Below, piece after piece: positions 22,605 to 31,484 of a stretch of DNA of 64,000 bases. Both the position numbers and the translations under genes were made by a program. This stretch comes from Anaeromusa acidaminophila DSM 3853 (lineage in GTDB: Bacteria; Bacillota; Negativicutes; Anaeromusales; Anaeromusaceae), in contig NZ_KB894591.1 in NCBI RefSeq assembly GCF_000374545.1, positions 58,116 to 122,115 on the forward strand. The letters are read 5' to 3'. Position 1 is the stretch's first letter. Each line of letters begins with the position of its first letter. The notes below the pieces were generated by a model. It did not search any database and was not told the origin of the DNA. It worked only from the letters and a program-made list of their open reading frames with translations.

Positions 22605-24551
22605 TTACGCTTTAGCAGCCGGCGCGGCCATCAATGAAGCCACTAATTGGGCAAAGCGGCCCGGATCTTCCGGAGCTAAGCCTTCTAGAAGAAGGGCTTG
22701 ACCGTAAAGCAATTCGCAGTAATCGCCAAAAAGAGGCGTGGTGCTACCGTCGGTAAACTGCGCTTGCAGGGCCTTGAACACCGCATGGTTGGGATTGAGT
22801 TCCAGAATGCGGCTGGCTTTAAAGGAGTTTTTCTGGTCCATATCCGCCAGAATTTGCTCCATCGAGAGGCTGATGCCTTGAGCGTCGCTGACCAGGCAAA
22901 CCGGGCTGGAGGTTAAGCGATGGCTCAGTTTGACTTCGGTCACTTTTCCTTCCAGGTGCTTTTTAATAGCTTCGAGCAAGGTTGAATTTTCTTTAGTTAA
23001 TTCTTCCTGCTCTTTTTTCTTTTCGGTTTCGTCTTCCATCTCATCCAGCTGCAGCTCGCCGCGGCTGATGGAGCGGAACTGTTTTTCCTTGTAGCTGTTC
23101 AGCGCATCAACGGCAAACTCATCGACCCGGTCAAAGAGATACAATACTTCCAGGCCTTTTTCCCGCAGCATTTCCATCTGGGGCAGACGCTCCACAGCGG
23201 TGCGGTCTTTGCCTGCGGCGTAGTAGATAACGCTTTGCTTTTCCGGCATGCGCTCCACATAGTCAGCTAGGGTAGTCAGCTCGTCTTCGCTGCGAGAGGT
23301 GGAGAAGAGGAGGAGGTCCTGTAGGCGCTCACGATTGGAGAAATCAGAGTACACGCCGCTTTTGAGGGCCTTGCCATATTCCTTCCAGAAGGTTTCGTAT
23401 TTGGGCCGGTCTTTTTTGCACATTTGCTCCAATGTTTTTAAGAGGCTCTTCTCCAGATTCTTGCCGATTTTCTTTAAAGGCAGGCTCTGCTGTAGCACTT
23501 CGCGGGAGATGTTCAAAGAAACGTCAGGAGAGTCCACAAGGCCTTTTACAAAGCGCAAGTACTCTGGCAAGAGATCCTGACAGTCATCCATAATGAACAC
23601 GTTTTTCGAATAAAGGCGAATGCCTGTGGTAACTTCACGCTGATAAAAATCAAAAGGTGCATGAGAGGGAATAAAAAGCACGCTCGTATATTCCACAGCG
23701 CCTTCCACCTTAGAGTGGATGACCTCCATGGGATCCTGCCAGTCTAGGAAAAGGTGCTTGTAGAGCTGATTATATTCTTCCGGCTTAATTTCATTTTTAT
23801 TGCGCATCCACAAAGGAGACATGGAGTTTAGAACACGTACTTCTTCCTTGGGTTCTTGCGGCTCTTCGCCTTCGGCGGCGGGAGGCGTCATAACCGGCAT
23901 GCTCATGCGAATGGGGAAGCGAATATAATCGGAGTATTTTTTAACCAGCCGCTCTAAGGTGTGCTTGTTTAAAAATTGCTCGCTTTCGGCTTCGGCTTTG
24001 CGATGTTCTTCTTTCAAGGAAAGAATGATCGTCGTACCACGGCCTTCTTTTTCACATTCTTCCAGCGTATAGGTGCCGTCGCCGATTGATTCCCAACGTA
24101 CGCCTTTTTCTTGACCGGGAGCGCGGGTTAAAAGGGTTACTTTATCCGCTACCATAAAGGCCGAATAAAAGCCCACCCCAAACTGCCCGATCAGATTGGT
24201 ATCGCCGCCGGCGTTTTCTTTTTCCTGCATGGCTGCCAAAAACGCCTTGGTGCCGGACTTAGCGATGGTGCCAATGTTTTCAATGACTTCATCATGAGTC
24301 ATGCCCATGCCGTTATCCGCAATAGTCAATGTACCGGACGCTTCGTCCGGCAGCAGCATAATTTCAAATTCATTATTTCCTTCCAGCAGCTCCGGCTTGG
24401 TCAGCGCTTCAAAACGCAGCTTGTCGATGGCGTCGGAAGCATTCGAAATCAGTTCCCGCAGAAAAATATCCCGGTTCGTATAAATGGAGTGAATCATCAG
24501 CTCCAGCAGTTGTTTCGTTTCCGCTTGAAATTCCCGTTTTTCCACTGTCAT
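22605..24551 (-). CDS. htpG: Molecular chaperone HtpG (Hsp90)
   Basis: ATP-dependent cytosolic chaperone, 648 residues. The N-terminal GHKL ATPase domain shows NRDIFLRELISNASDAIDKL, TIADNGMGMTHDEVIENIGT, IAKSGTKAF and LIGQFGVGFYSAFMVA. The middle domain includes VRVLNSMSPLWMRNKNEI and GLVDSPDVSLNISREVLQQS; a C-terminal dimerisation domain follows with an Ala/Glu-rich acidic linker (EMEDETEKKKEQEE). ATG 24551 follows GGAGGAAAATGACTC. A single-gene unit. Confidence 0.97.
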   Translation of the reverse strand: MTVEKREFQAETKQLLELMIHSIYTNRDIFLRELISNASDAIDKLRFEALTKPELLEGNNEFEIMLLPDEASGTLTIADNGMGMTHDEVIENIGTIAKSGTKAFLAAMQEKENAGGDTNLIGQFGVGFYSAFMVADKVTLLTRAPGQEKGVRWESIGDGTYTLEECEKEGRGTTIILSLKEEHRKAEAESEQFLNKHTLERLVKKYSDYIRFPIRMSMPVMTPPAAEGEEPQEPKEEVRVLNSMSPLWMRNKNEIKPEEYNQLYKHLFLDWQDPMEVIHSKVEGAVEYTSVLFIPSHAPFDFYQREVTTGIRLYSKNVFIMDDCQDLLPEYLRFVKGLVDSPDVSLNISREVLQQSLPLKKIGKNLEKSLLKTLEQMCKKDRPKYETFWKEYGKALKSGVYSDFSNRERLQDLLLFSTSRSEDELTTLADYVERMPEKQSVIYYAAGKDRTAVERLPQMEMLREKGLEVLYLFDRVDEFAVDALNSYKEKQFRSISRGELQLDEMEDETEKKKEQEELTKENSTLLEAIKKHLEGKVTEVKLSHRLTSSPVCLVSDAQGISLSMEQILADMDQKNSFKASRILELNPNHAVFKALQAQFTDGSTTPLFGDYCELLYGQALLLEGLAPEDPGRFAQLVASLMAAPAAKA

Positions 24552-24643
24552 GAGTCATTTTCCTCCTGTATGAATAAATTTAGGCATTCCCTTATCTATG
24601 ATAGCGAAAACTTCAGCAACAGGCAAGGTGCTATAAAAAGAAA

Positions 24644-24677
24644 AAAGCGTACAGAACCAGTTGCTTCTGTACGCTTT
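24644..24677 (-). terminator. Terminator after the BamE-like exported protein gene
   Basis: AAAGCGTACAGAA / TTCTGTACGCTTT, 13 perfect pairs. Read on the minus strand it ends in TTTTTTCTTTTT. Confidence 0.92.
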
Positions 24678-24686
24678 GCGGTATCA

Positions 24687-25598
24687 CTAGCTTCGTGTAG
24701 CAATAGAAATCAGGATATCTCCGTTGAAAGTCAGTTTCTTATCTCCATAAATCCAAACAAAGCCGTCCTGTTCCATATCTGAGGCTTCGCCCCAGCTAAG
24801 ACGTACTTGTTCTTTAAACATTCCAACCGTTACATTAGCGGTTTCAATTTGTTTCCACATATCAGAAGACCAATTAAAGGTTTTATGCGGATCTTCTAAG
24901 AAAAGATCGTCTTGCCAGGCTGGACGGTCATTCCAAAATACCTGTGGCATATTAGTCCAACTGTAGTTCATCGGCAGAACTGCTTTTTGTCCATTTGCTG
25001 CAGTTACTACCAGCCAAATTGGGTCCTGTATTTGAATGCCCGGATACACATCCGTAACCACAACTGGAGCGCCAATGCCGACTGAAACCGCTTGAGGCAT
25101 TGGATTTCCAGCGGTTGCTAACCCAGGCAGCTCCCTTAATTTTGAATATACAGTTTTTCCCATAAATTGTTTCCGTGCATTTTTCAAATCGGCTGTTAAA
25201 ACAAGTCCATTTACTTGCGAACGCATACTGCGAGCCACTAGCTTTTCCCCGGTATCTACAACAGTCAAATAAACCATATACTCTCTTATGCCATAACCGG
25301 CATCAAAGGGAACCACATCAGTAACAACAGCTTGTTTACCTACATGTGTAGCATAGGGGATACGTACGGCAACATCTCCCTGGAAGCCTCTACTAGCGTT
25401 TTCCGCCTTGAAAATGCTGTAACCAGCAGCCTGCTTGTCATCCGGCAGGGACATAAATGTAAAATTGTGTCCCTGCCATTGTTGAATTTTCAGATTCTGC
25501 GAGACCGACTCTGTTAACGCCCCTGCATTTACCGCATCAATTCCAAATCCTAGCAACATGCAAAGGGTCAACACCATACAAGAAAAAAACTTTTTCAT
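24687..25598 (-). CDS. Exported protein of unknown function with BamE-like C-terminus
   Basis: 303 residues. A clear signal peptide (MKKFFSCMVLTLCMLLGFGI, cleavage likely after DAVNAG/A). The middle is a repeat-poor beta-rich region without a family I recognise. The last ~50 residues (VTVGMFKEQVRLSWGEASD, then VWIYGDKKLTFNGDILI) resemble SmpA/OmlA/BamE-type domains, where G-M-x-K-E-x-V is followed by a W-x-Y-G strand pair. BamE-like domains occur in diderm periplasm. ATG 25598 follows AGGAGGTG. Function unknown. Confidence 0.75.
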   Translation of the reverse strand: MKKFFSCMVLTLCMLLGFGIDAVNAGALTESVSQNLKIQQWQGHNFTFMSLPDDKQAAGYSIFKAENASRGFQGDVAVRIPYATHVGKQAVVTDVVPFDAGYGIREYMVYLTVVDTGEKLVARSMRSQVNGLVLTADLKNARKQFMGKTVYSKLRELPGLATAGNPMPQAVSVGIGAPVVVTDVYPGIQIQDPIWLVVTAANGQKAVLPMNYSWTNMPQVFWNDRPAWQDDLFLEDPHKTFNWSSDMWKQIETANVTVGMFKEQVRLSWGEASDMEQDGFVWIYGDKKLTFNGDILISIATRS

Positions 25599-25755
25599 AA
25601 ATACACCTCCTCTTGAATTTCCCGAAAAGCTTGCCAGCCATCCAGGATAAAAGCAAAGGAACCACTGAAACAGCAGTTCCTAACGCTTCAAAAGGTATTC
25701 GTATAAAAGTAGGATTGAGCAGCATATACTAGTAAAAGTGAAGCCAGGGGCCGGT

Positions 25756-25947
25756 TTATTTCCGGCGGGATTCCCGTTCTAATGAAGTGAGACGGGCGTT
25801 CAAGCGATCCACTTTTCCTTCCAGACGTTGCAACATTTCTTGAATTTGCAAAAACTCATTATTTTTTTCATTTTCACCGTCTTTTTTCACTTTTTGCCAT
25901 TCGCTTTGCAACAATGTTACAAGTTCTTCTTTCCAGTCAGACTGCAT
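25756..25947 (-). CDS. Small coiled-coil protein of unknown function
   Basis: 63 residues from ATG 25947 (AAAGAGGTG upstream). Hydrophobic heptads in the second half (LQIQEMLQRLEGKVDRLNAR) predict a coiled coil; the first half is charged and helical. No family recognised. It sits between the EamA transporter and the exported protein on the same strand; an in-frame start 30 bases upstream is less likely. Confidence 0.55.
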   Translation of the reverse strand: MQSDWKEELVTLLQSEWQKVKKDGENEKNNEFLQIQEMLQRLEGKVDRLNARLTSLERESRRK

Positions 25948-26052
25948 AAAACACCTCTTTCCAAAAGTAACAGCCAATTCATCCCGAAAATTCCTACTAT
26001 TATAGTAACACAGTTCCTACAAGGAATGACACTTTATTACAAAATCGATCAT

Positions 26053-26979
26053 TTATTTTATTTCCGCTTTTTTTACGCCCCAAGCGCTCTTAAATCCATT
26101 TTGCCAAGCAAGCCATGGTATTTGCGCTACTAGCATGCCGATCATCATCAGCACGCACCCTAGAAGTTCCCAAGAAGTAAGAAATTCATGCAGTAAAAAA
26201 TACCCGCCTATAGCGGCAAAAACCGTCTCTAAGCTTAGAATCAGCGAAGCCTGTGTGGGCTCCGCTCGTTTCTGCCCGACAATCTGCAATGTATAAGCAA
26301 TGCCTACTGAGCCGATTCCGCCATATAAGATCGGAGAAAGCGCCCCTCGTATTCCAGCCAGGGTTATTGTTTCCGTAAAAACAGCAACAAGCAAAGAAAG
26401 GATCGCGCAGGTCGTAAACTGCCAAACAGCCAAAGAAAGCACCTGTACTTGGGAGGCAAAACGATCAATCCACAAAATGTGCATCGTCCAAAAAACTGCG
26501 CCAACCAAAACCAAAAAATCGCCAAAAGACAAGGTGAAATCTTCACGAATACAAAGAAAATACAAACCCAAAAGAGATAGTAAACACCCCAGCCACAAAG
26601 AAACTTCCACACGCTGTCCCAAAAGAACGCCGCTTAAAGGAACAAGGACAATGTACAAGCTAGTTACAAAAGCCGCTTTACCGGCCGTTGTGTCAACAAT
26701 GCCGATTTGCTGCAATGATGCTGCTAAAAACAAAATTAAACCAGCTATTACGCCGATTCCAAAGACGCGAAAAGAAGCTGTTCTTTTTTCAACTACAGTT
26801 TTGCGATGTTGCTGCCACCATAAGAGCGGCAGCAAGGACAACGCTCCTAGCAAAAAGCGAATACCATTAAAAGTAAACGGTTCGAGATATTCCATGCCCA
26901 CTCGTTGCGCCACAAAGGCAAGTCCCCAAATACCGGCGGTCACAAGCAAAGCTGCATTGGCTTGCCATCTCATCGTCAT
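26053..26979 (-). CDS. EamA/DMT superfamily transporter
   Basis: Inner-membrane permease of 308 residues with ten hydrophobic segments in two EamA halves, e.g. NAALLVTAGIWGLAFVAQRV, RFLLGALSLLPLLWW, FVTSLYIVLVPLSGVLLGQR and the second-half GGIGSVGIAYTLQIVGQKRA. Substrates of this family (amino acids, metabolites, drugs) are not predictable. Its ATG overlaps the stop of the nitroreductase gene (ATGA), so the two are co-translated. Confidence 0.88.
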   Translation of the reverse strand: MTMRWQANAALLVTAGIWGLAFVAQRVGMEYLEPFTFNGIRFLLGALSLLPLLWWQQHRKTVVEKRTASFRVFGIGVIAGLILFLAASLQQIGIVDTTAGKAAFVTSLYIVLVPLSGVLLGQRVEVSLWLGCLLSLLGLYFLCIREDFTLSFGDFLVLVGAVFWTMHILWIDRFASQVQVLSLAVWQFTTCAILSLLVAVFTETITLAGIRGALSPILYGGIGSVGIAYTLQIVGQKRAEPTQASLILSLETVFAAIGGYFLLHEFLTSWELLGCVLMMIGMLVAQIPWLAWQNGFKSAWGVKKAEIK

Positions 26980-27557
26980 TCACCGGAAAAAGAATGGTAG
27001 TAAACCCAATTCTCTTTACGTTTTGGTCCGCGCACTTCTTTGTTTTGCAACTGCTTATGTCCTAGAACAACTGCGTAAAGAGGACGGAAACCTTCGGGAA
27101 CAGCTAGTTTTTCACACAAATCTTTTCCTTGACCATTGATAAAAGGGAAGCCGGCAAAACCAATCCAACAGCTTCCTAAGCCTAAACTTTCCGCCGTTAA
27201 AAGCATATTTTGCGTAGCCGCAGCGCAGTTAGCCTCCGTCATAATCGCATCTTCCTTGGCGGAAACTAAAATAGCGACAGGGGCGTGGTAGAAAATATCA
27301 AAATCCTTTTTAGCCAGCAATTTATGAATAAATGCCTCTGATGAATGTTGTGCAGCCTCACGAAAACGTTGATTCAACTCTGCAAACATATTCGTATCGC
27401 TAATAACCGTAAAAAACCAAGACTGTTGATTATGACCGCTAGGGGCCCAACGGCCTGCCTCCAAGATCGTTTCTAAATCAGTGCGAGACACTTTTTCCGC
27501 CGTAAATTTGCGCGTACTGCGACGGCTTTTTATCAAATCCAATAATTGTTCATTCAT
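26976..27557 (-). CDS. Nitroreductase family flavoprotein
   Basis: FMN-dependent NAD(P)H oxidoreductase, 193 residues. IKSRRSTRKFTAEKVSR binds the FMN phosphate, AGRWAPSGHNQQSWFF follows and GLGSCWIGFAGFP and FRPLYAVVLGHK are C-terminal marks. Start chosen at 27557 (ATG after GGGAG); two other in-frame ATGs nearby give 2-9 extra residues. It overlaps the recombinase gene by 8 bases and runs into the EamA gene. Confidence 0.88.
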   Translation of the reverse strand: MNEQLLDLIKSRRSTRKFTAEKVSRTDLETILEAGRWAPSGHNQQSWFFTVISDTNMFAELNQRFREAAQHSSEAFIHKLLAKKDFDIFYHAPVAILVSAKEDAIMTEANCAAATQNMLLTAESLGLGSCWIGFAGFPFINGQGKDLCEKLAVPEGFRPLYAVVLGHKQLQNKEVRGPKRKENWVYYHSFSGE

Positions 27558-28554
27558 AATCATCACTCCCTTTTCTAGTTCCATCCGCTTTTTCCATTAA
27601 GGCCATATTGTCGAAAGAAAAAATCTCGCTTTCTTCAATATAACGACGGACCATTTTATCGCTATGATGTCCGGTTTGTTTCATAATATGCCGTTCTCTG
27701 GCTCCCGCCAGAGCGGCAGAAGTAGCAAAGCCTCTGCGCAGGCTGTGCCCTGCGTAGCGCTGCGGATCAGCGCCGGTACGTTCCGCGAATTCTTTGACCG
27801 TTCTGGCAACTGCTTTATCCGAAAGGCGCTGCTGACGAATGCCGCCATTTTTAGTTAAAGAACGAAAAAGAGGCCCGCTGGTAATTCCCGAAATATCAAG
27901 CCAGGCTTTAATGGCGCGCACAGGACAAACCTCTGGGCGCTGACGGCGATACGAAATCCCTTTATATTGCCCTTTGCCGTCTGGGTCATTTTTGGCCCTG
28001 CCTAAAAACACTTTGACACCTTCAGGAAAAAAAGTTAAATCTTCCACATCCAACGCAACCAACTCCGAACGTCGGAAAGCGCCGGCAAAACCAAATAAAA
28101 TCAAAGCCCGATTGCGAATTCCCAACGGCGTAGGGTCGAATACATCTGCAACTTGTGCTAAATCGGACCACATAACCGGCAGTTTTCCTTGCTGAAAGGT
28201 TCCTTTAGATTTACGTATGCCCTGGAGAGTCATCCGCACATCCGCCGAAAGCGTCGGTGATGGATATCCAGCCGCTTTATGAGCTTCAGAAATAGCGGTT
28301 GCCTTTCGAGAAACGGTATTTGCTTTGATAAAGTCAGCCAAATAGCTGAAATACTCTACAAGCGTTTCCGGCGTAGCAGGAAGTTCCATATATCCATGGT
28401 GTCGGCACCAATAGGAAAAATCATCCCAATCGCTTTGATACGCCCTTATCGTATTAACGGCCTTGGAGGAGGTCATATAACGAACAGCCTGCTCGGAGTA
28501 CTTGCCACGGCGCCAAGGGCGCAACACAATAGACGACGATAAAGAAGAAGCCAT
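27550..28554 (-). CDS. Tyrosine recombinase (phage-integrase family)
   Basis: 334 residues, distinct from the recombinase at 17036. N-terminal core-binding domain: NTIRAYQSDWDDFSYWCRHH, with KANTVSRKATAISEAHKAAG. Catalytic part: RRSELVALDVEDL (first Arg), then the HSLRRGFATSAAL box (HxxR) and KQTGHHSDKMVRRYIEE (His and nucleophile Tyr). ATG 28554 follows TTGGAGGTGTG. Similar stand-alone recombinases occur in many Firmicutes and in transposon-like and integrative elements. The following nitroreductase start lies inside its 3' end. Confidence 0.87.
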   Translation of the reverse strand: MASSLSSSIVLRPWRRGKYSEQAVRYMTSSKAVNTIRAYQSDWDDFSYWCRHHGYMELPATPETLVEYFSYLADFIKANTVSRKATAISEAHKAAGYPSPTLSADVRMTLQGIRKSKGTFQQGKLPVMWSDLAQVADVFDPTPLGIRNRALILFGFAGAFRRSELVALDVEDLTFFPEGVKVFLGRAKNDPDGKGQYKGISYRRQRPEVCPVRAIKAWLDISGITSGPLFRSLTKNGGIRQQRLSDKAVARTVKEFAERTGADPQRYAGHSLRRGFATSAALAGARERHIMKQTGHHSDKMVRRYIEESEIFSFDNMALMEKADGTRKGSDDYE

Positions 28555-28599
28555 TCGAACACACCTCCAAAATCAAGCACTATCATTAAAACTCTCTTG

Positions 28600-28641
28600 A
28601 TTATACCATAGAACAAGACCTTAAAATGTGACCATCTTGTT
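28600..28641 (-). promoter_or_regulatory. Predicted promoter of the second recombinase with inverted repeat
   Basis: On the minus strand an extended -10, TGGTATAAT (28600-28608), is preceded by a 7-base inverted repeat AACAAGA (28612-28618) and TCTTGTT (28635-28641) around the expected -35, where no good -35 hexamer is seen. Confidence 0.45.
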
Positions 28642-28691
28642 ACAATCATTCTAGCAAACTGTTGTATCTATTGTAATACATGCCATGAGAG

Positions 28692-28721
28692 TTGACAAAG
28701 GAGTCCATAAAGATTTATTAT
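28692..28721 (+). promoter_or_regulatory. Sigma-A promoter of cadC-cadA
   Basis: Consensus TTGACA (28692-28697), 18-base spacer, TATTAT (28716-28721). The metal-sensor operator begins at its -10. Confidence 0.72.
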
Positions 28722-28750
28722 ATATGTGAACACATATTCATATGTTTGTG
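28719..28750 (+). promoter_or_regulatory. Likely CadC/ArsR-family operator
   Basis: An AT-rich dyad contains ATATGTGAACACATATTCAT, with a perfect 6-2-6 core ACATAT-TC-ATATGT. This is the kind of TGAACA...TTCA site bound by CzrA/CadC/SmtB repressors. It overlaps the -10 and the start of the cadC leader, so bound repressor would block initiation and metal would release it. Confidence 0.65.
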
Positions 28751-28772
28751 TTTATACATGGAGGTGAAGGTT

Positions 28773-29135
28773 ATGAAAGAAGCAATATGTGACATATGCG
28801 AAGAGCATTGCGAGCATCCTGAACGAATTGGCTGTGCCAAAGCTGGAATGCTGTCAGACACAACGATATTACGACTAGTAGAAACCTTTAAAATCCTAGG
28901 GGACGCCACGCGGCTCAAAATTTTGTGCGTATTAGCACAACAAGAGATGTGCGTCTGTGATATAGCTGCTGCACTCTCTATGGGACAGTCCGCCATTTCC
29001 CATCAATTGCGCGTATTACGCAGCGCCAGATTGGTAAAATATCGCAGAGAAGGCAAGTCTGCCTGGTATTCATTAGATGATGATCACGTCGTAGATCTCA
29101 TGAAACGAGGTCTAGAGCATGTCAGCCATACGTAA
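28773..29135 (+). CDS. cadC: ArsR/SmtB-family metal-responsive repressor CadC-like
   Basis: A 120-residue winged helix-turn-helix repressor. The N-terminus has a cysteine set (ICDICEEHCEHPERIGC), then FKILGDATRLKILCVL, QQEMCVCDIAAAL with the alpha-3 CVC motif that binds thiolate metals (Cd, Pb, Zn), and SQSAISHQLRVLRSARL-like recognition helix (MGQSAISHQLRVLR). It has the cysteine arrangement of CadC. ATG 28773 follows GGAGGTGA. It autoregulates the operon through the site at 28719-28750 (inference). Its 3' end lies 34 bases from cadA's chosen start. Confidence 0.88.
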   Translation: MKEAICDICEEHCEHPERIGCAKAGMLSDTTILRLVETFKILGDATRLKILCVLAQQEMCVCDIAAALSMGQSAISHQLRVLRSARLVKYRREGKSAWYSLDDDHVVDLMKRGLEHVSHT

Positions 29136-29169
29136 TGAACGTCCAGAAGACAAACTGGAGGTGAATAGA

Positions 29170-31359
29170 TTGGATAAAGAATGCAGTTGTTCCTGTTGTC
29201 ATGAAGCAACTCATGAAACAGCAGAGTTTCCAATTAAGAAGGCTATAGTGAATATAGACACAACCGATGTGTTTCGTATTGAAGGCATGGACTGCGCTGA
29301 CTGCGCTGCAAAACTGGAGAAAAAGATCAACGCTTTAGCTGGAGTCCAGACGGCTACAGTAAACTTTGGCGCAGGAAAACTGACTGTAGAACACTCTTTA
29401 GCCGTTGCTGAAATTATCAAAGCCATAGAGCAAGCAGGCTATCAAGCTTTTAAAGACGGATTGAACCGTCGCAGTGCCGATACCCCAAGTCCTTCCTGGT
29501 GGCGCAAACCAAAAACAGTGGCAACCATTCTGTCAGGCGCGTTTCTTCTGCCGGCTGTCATACTGGAATGGAGCGGAGCTGGTGAAGAGGTGCTTATGCC
29601 GCTTTATATGGCCGCGATGATTCTAGGCGGCTACCATGTAGCCAAAAGCGGCCTTTACGGACTGAAAAGTTTTACTATGGACACTAACTTTCTCATGACC
29701 ATAGCTGCTGTCGGAGCCGTTGCAATCCGAGAATGGGGCGAAGGCGCCATGGTTGTGTTCTTGTTTTCCTTGGGTAATGCTTTGCAGGCGTATACGCTGG
29801 ATAAAACAAGAAACTCCATTCGCGCTTTGATGGACTTGGCTCCGCGTGAAGCACTGGTGCGTAGGAACGGTCAAGAACTCCAGTTAGAGGTAGAAGAAAT
29901 TGCCATAAACGATGTCATTCTCGTAAAACCAGGGGAGCGTATTGCTATGGATGGAACGGTGACAAACGGCGTTTCTTCAGTAAATCAGGCTTCCATTACC
30001 GGGGAATCCATTCCTGTTGAAAAACAGCCTGGAGATATTGTCTATGCCGGTACGGTTAATGAAAACGGCGCATTAGAAATTACCGTAACCAAACTAGCAA
30101 CAGATTCCACGCTGGCAAAAATCATGCACATGGTAGAGGAGGCGCAAACGAAAAAAGCGCCTATGCAGCAATTTGTAGATGTCTTTGCCAAATACTACAC
30201 GCCGGTAGTCATTATCGCAGCATTAAGTTTCATCGCCATTCCCACACTGTTCTTTGGAGAACCTTTTGCTGTTTGGTTTTACAAAGCCTTAGTATTGCTG
30301 GTTATTTCCTGCCCTTGCGCTTTGGTTATCTCTACTCCTGTATCGATTGTCTCAGCCATTGGCAATGCCTCACGCCACGGCGTATTGATTAAAGGCGGCG
30401 CTCATTTAGAACATATGGGGAGCGTTGAAGCCATCGCCTTTGACAAAACCGGAACGCTTACTTCAGGGAAGCCAGTTGTAACAGATATTATTCCTTTAAA
30501 CGGCATTCCCCAAGATGAACTTCTCGCTTTGGCAGCGGCGGTAGAAAAGTGGTCAGAGCACCCTTTAGCTAAAGCAATCGTCTCCTATGCGAAAGATACG
30601 CCGCTGCCAAGCATAAGTAATTTCCAAGCGCTACCTGGCCGTGGGGCGCAAGCGAATATAGGCGAACAAACTATTTATGTAGGCAGCCGGCGTTTGTTCG
30701 AAGAAATAGGCTGCGTTATCGCTGCGGATGAGCCTCGCTTAACTAGACTGGAGGAACAAGGAAAAACCGCCATGCTGGTAGGTACCCGTCAAAAAGTGCT
30801 GGGAGTTCTAGCGGTAGCTGATACTTTGCGTGAAGAAAGCAGCGCATCCTTGAGCGAACTCCGCACCGCTGGAGTTCGTACTATAGCTATGCTTACCGGC
30901 GACAATGAGCGCGTAGCTAAAACTATTGCGACAGAACTCAAGATTGACGCAGTTTACAGTGAATTACTTCCAGAAGAGAAAGCGATGGCGCTAAAACAAC
31001 TTTCTAGCAAATACGGCCGCGTAGCCATGGTAGGAGACGGGGTAAACGATGCTCCGGCTTTAGCTACAGCGGATGTAGGAATTGCTATGGGGGTAGCTGG
31101 TTCGGACAGCGCGCTGGAAACAGCCGATATCGCGCTTATGTCCGACGACTTAAGCAAGCTGGCTTATATCATAAAACTCAGTCGTAAAACAGTAGCGATC
31201 ATCAAGCAAAATGTTACTTTCTCCATTGCCATAAAACTCTTGTTTGTCGCAGGAACTTTTTTGGGGGTTGTGAACCTTTGGCTGGCGATCTTAGCCGATA
31301 CAGGGGCTTCCTTGCTGGTCACGCTAAACGGCATGCGTTTGGCTAAGAAAATAGGTTAA
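29170..31359 (+). CDS. cadA: Heavy-metal P-type ATPase (Cd/Zn/Pb exporter, CadA/ZntA)
   Basis: P1B-type metal-exporting ATPase, 729 residues. N-terminal CSCSCC cluster, then an HMA domain with GMDCADCAAKLEKKI. Core motifs in order: GESIPVEKQPGD, VISCPCALVISTPVS (CPC transmembrane metal site), FDKTGTLTSGKP (phosphorylation Asp), SEHPLAKAIV (HP), MLTGDNERVAK and MVGDGVNDAPALATADVGIA. CPC plus two upstream helices gives the 1B-2 (Zn/Cd/Pb) class. TTG 29170 is chosen: GGAGGTGA at 29157-29164 precedes it, whereas the upstream ATG 29119 overlaps cadC and has no site. Acts in the inner membrane as the effector of CadC. Confidence 0.94.
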   Translation: MDKECSCSCCHEATHETAEFPIKKAIVNIDTTDVFRIEGMDCADCAAKLEKKINALAGVQTATVNFGAGKLTVEHSLAVAEIIKAIEQAGYQAFKDGLNRRSADTPSPSWWRKPKTVATILSGAFLLPAVILEWSGAGEEVLMPLYMAAMILGGYHVAKSGLYGLKSFTMDTNFLMTIAAVGAVAIREWGEGAMVVFLFSLGNALQAYTLDKTRNSIRALMDLAPREALVRRNGQELQLEVEEIAINDVILVKPGERIAMDGTVTNGVSSVNQASITGESIPVEKQPGDIVYAGTVNENGALEITVTKLATDSTLAKIMHMVEEAQTKKAPMQQFVDVFAKYYTPVVIIAALSFIAIPTLFFGEPFAVWFYKALVLLVISCPCALVISTPVSIVSAIGNASRHGVLIKGGAHLEHMGSVEAIAFDKTGTLTSGKPVVTDIIPLNGIPQDELLALAAAVEKWSEHPLAKAIVSYAKDTPLPSISNFQALPGRGAQANIGEQTIYVGSRRLFEEIGCVIAADEPRLTRLEEQGKTAMLVGTRQKVLGVLAVADTLREESSASLSELRTAGVRTIAMLTGDNERVAKTIATELKIDAVYSELLPEEKAMALKQLSSKYGRVAMVGDGVNDAPALATADVGIAMGVAGSDSALETADIALMSDDLSKLAYIIKLSRKTVAIIKQNVTFSIAIKLLFVAGTFLGVVNLWLAILADTGASLLVTLNGMRLAKKIG

Positions 31360-31484
31360 GAACCCAAAAAATCTCGAAAGCCAAGTTATTCTCAATTAAT
31401 TCTCATTTAAATAGCGAGTCGGAAATAGCAGCGTTATACGTTAGCTCTTACTGCAAATTTGAGTATTCTTATGCCGTTTCTTGC

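Noticed and set aside
26300..27139. Long plus-strand open frame opposite the EamA transporter and nitroreductase genes
   Set aside because: It is the antisense shadow of two recognisable genes; Lys/Pro/Thr-rich translation, no ribosome-binding site and no family signature.
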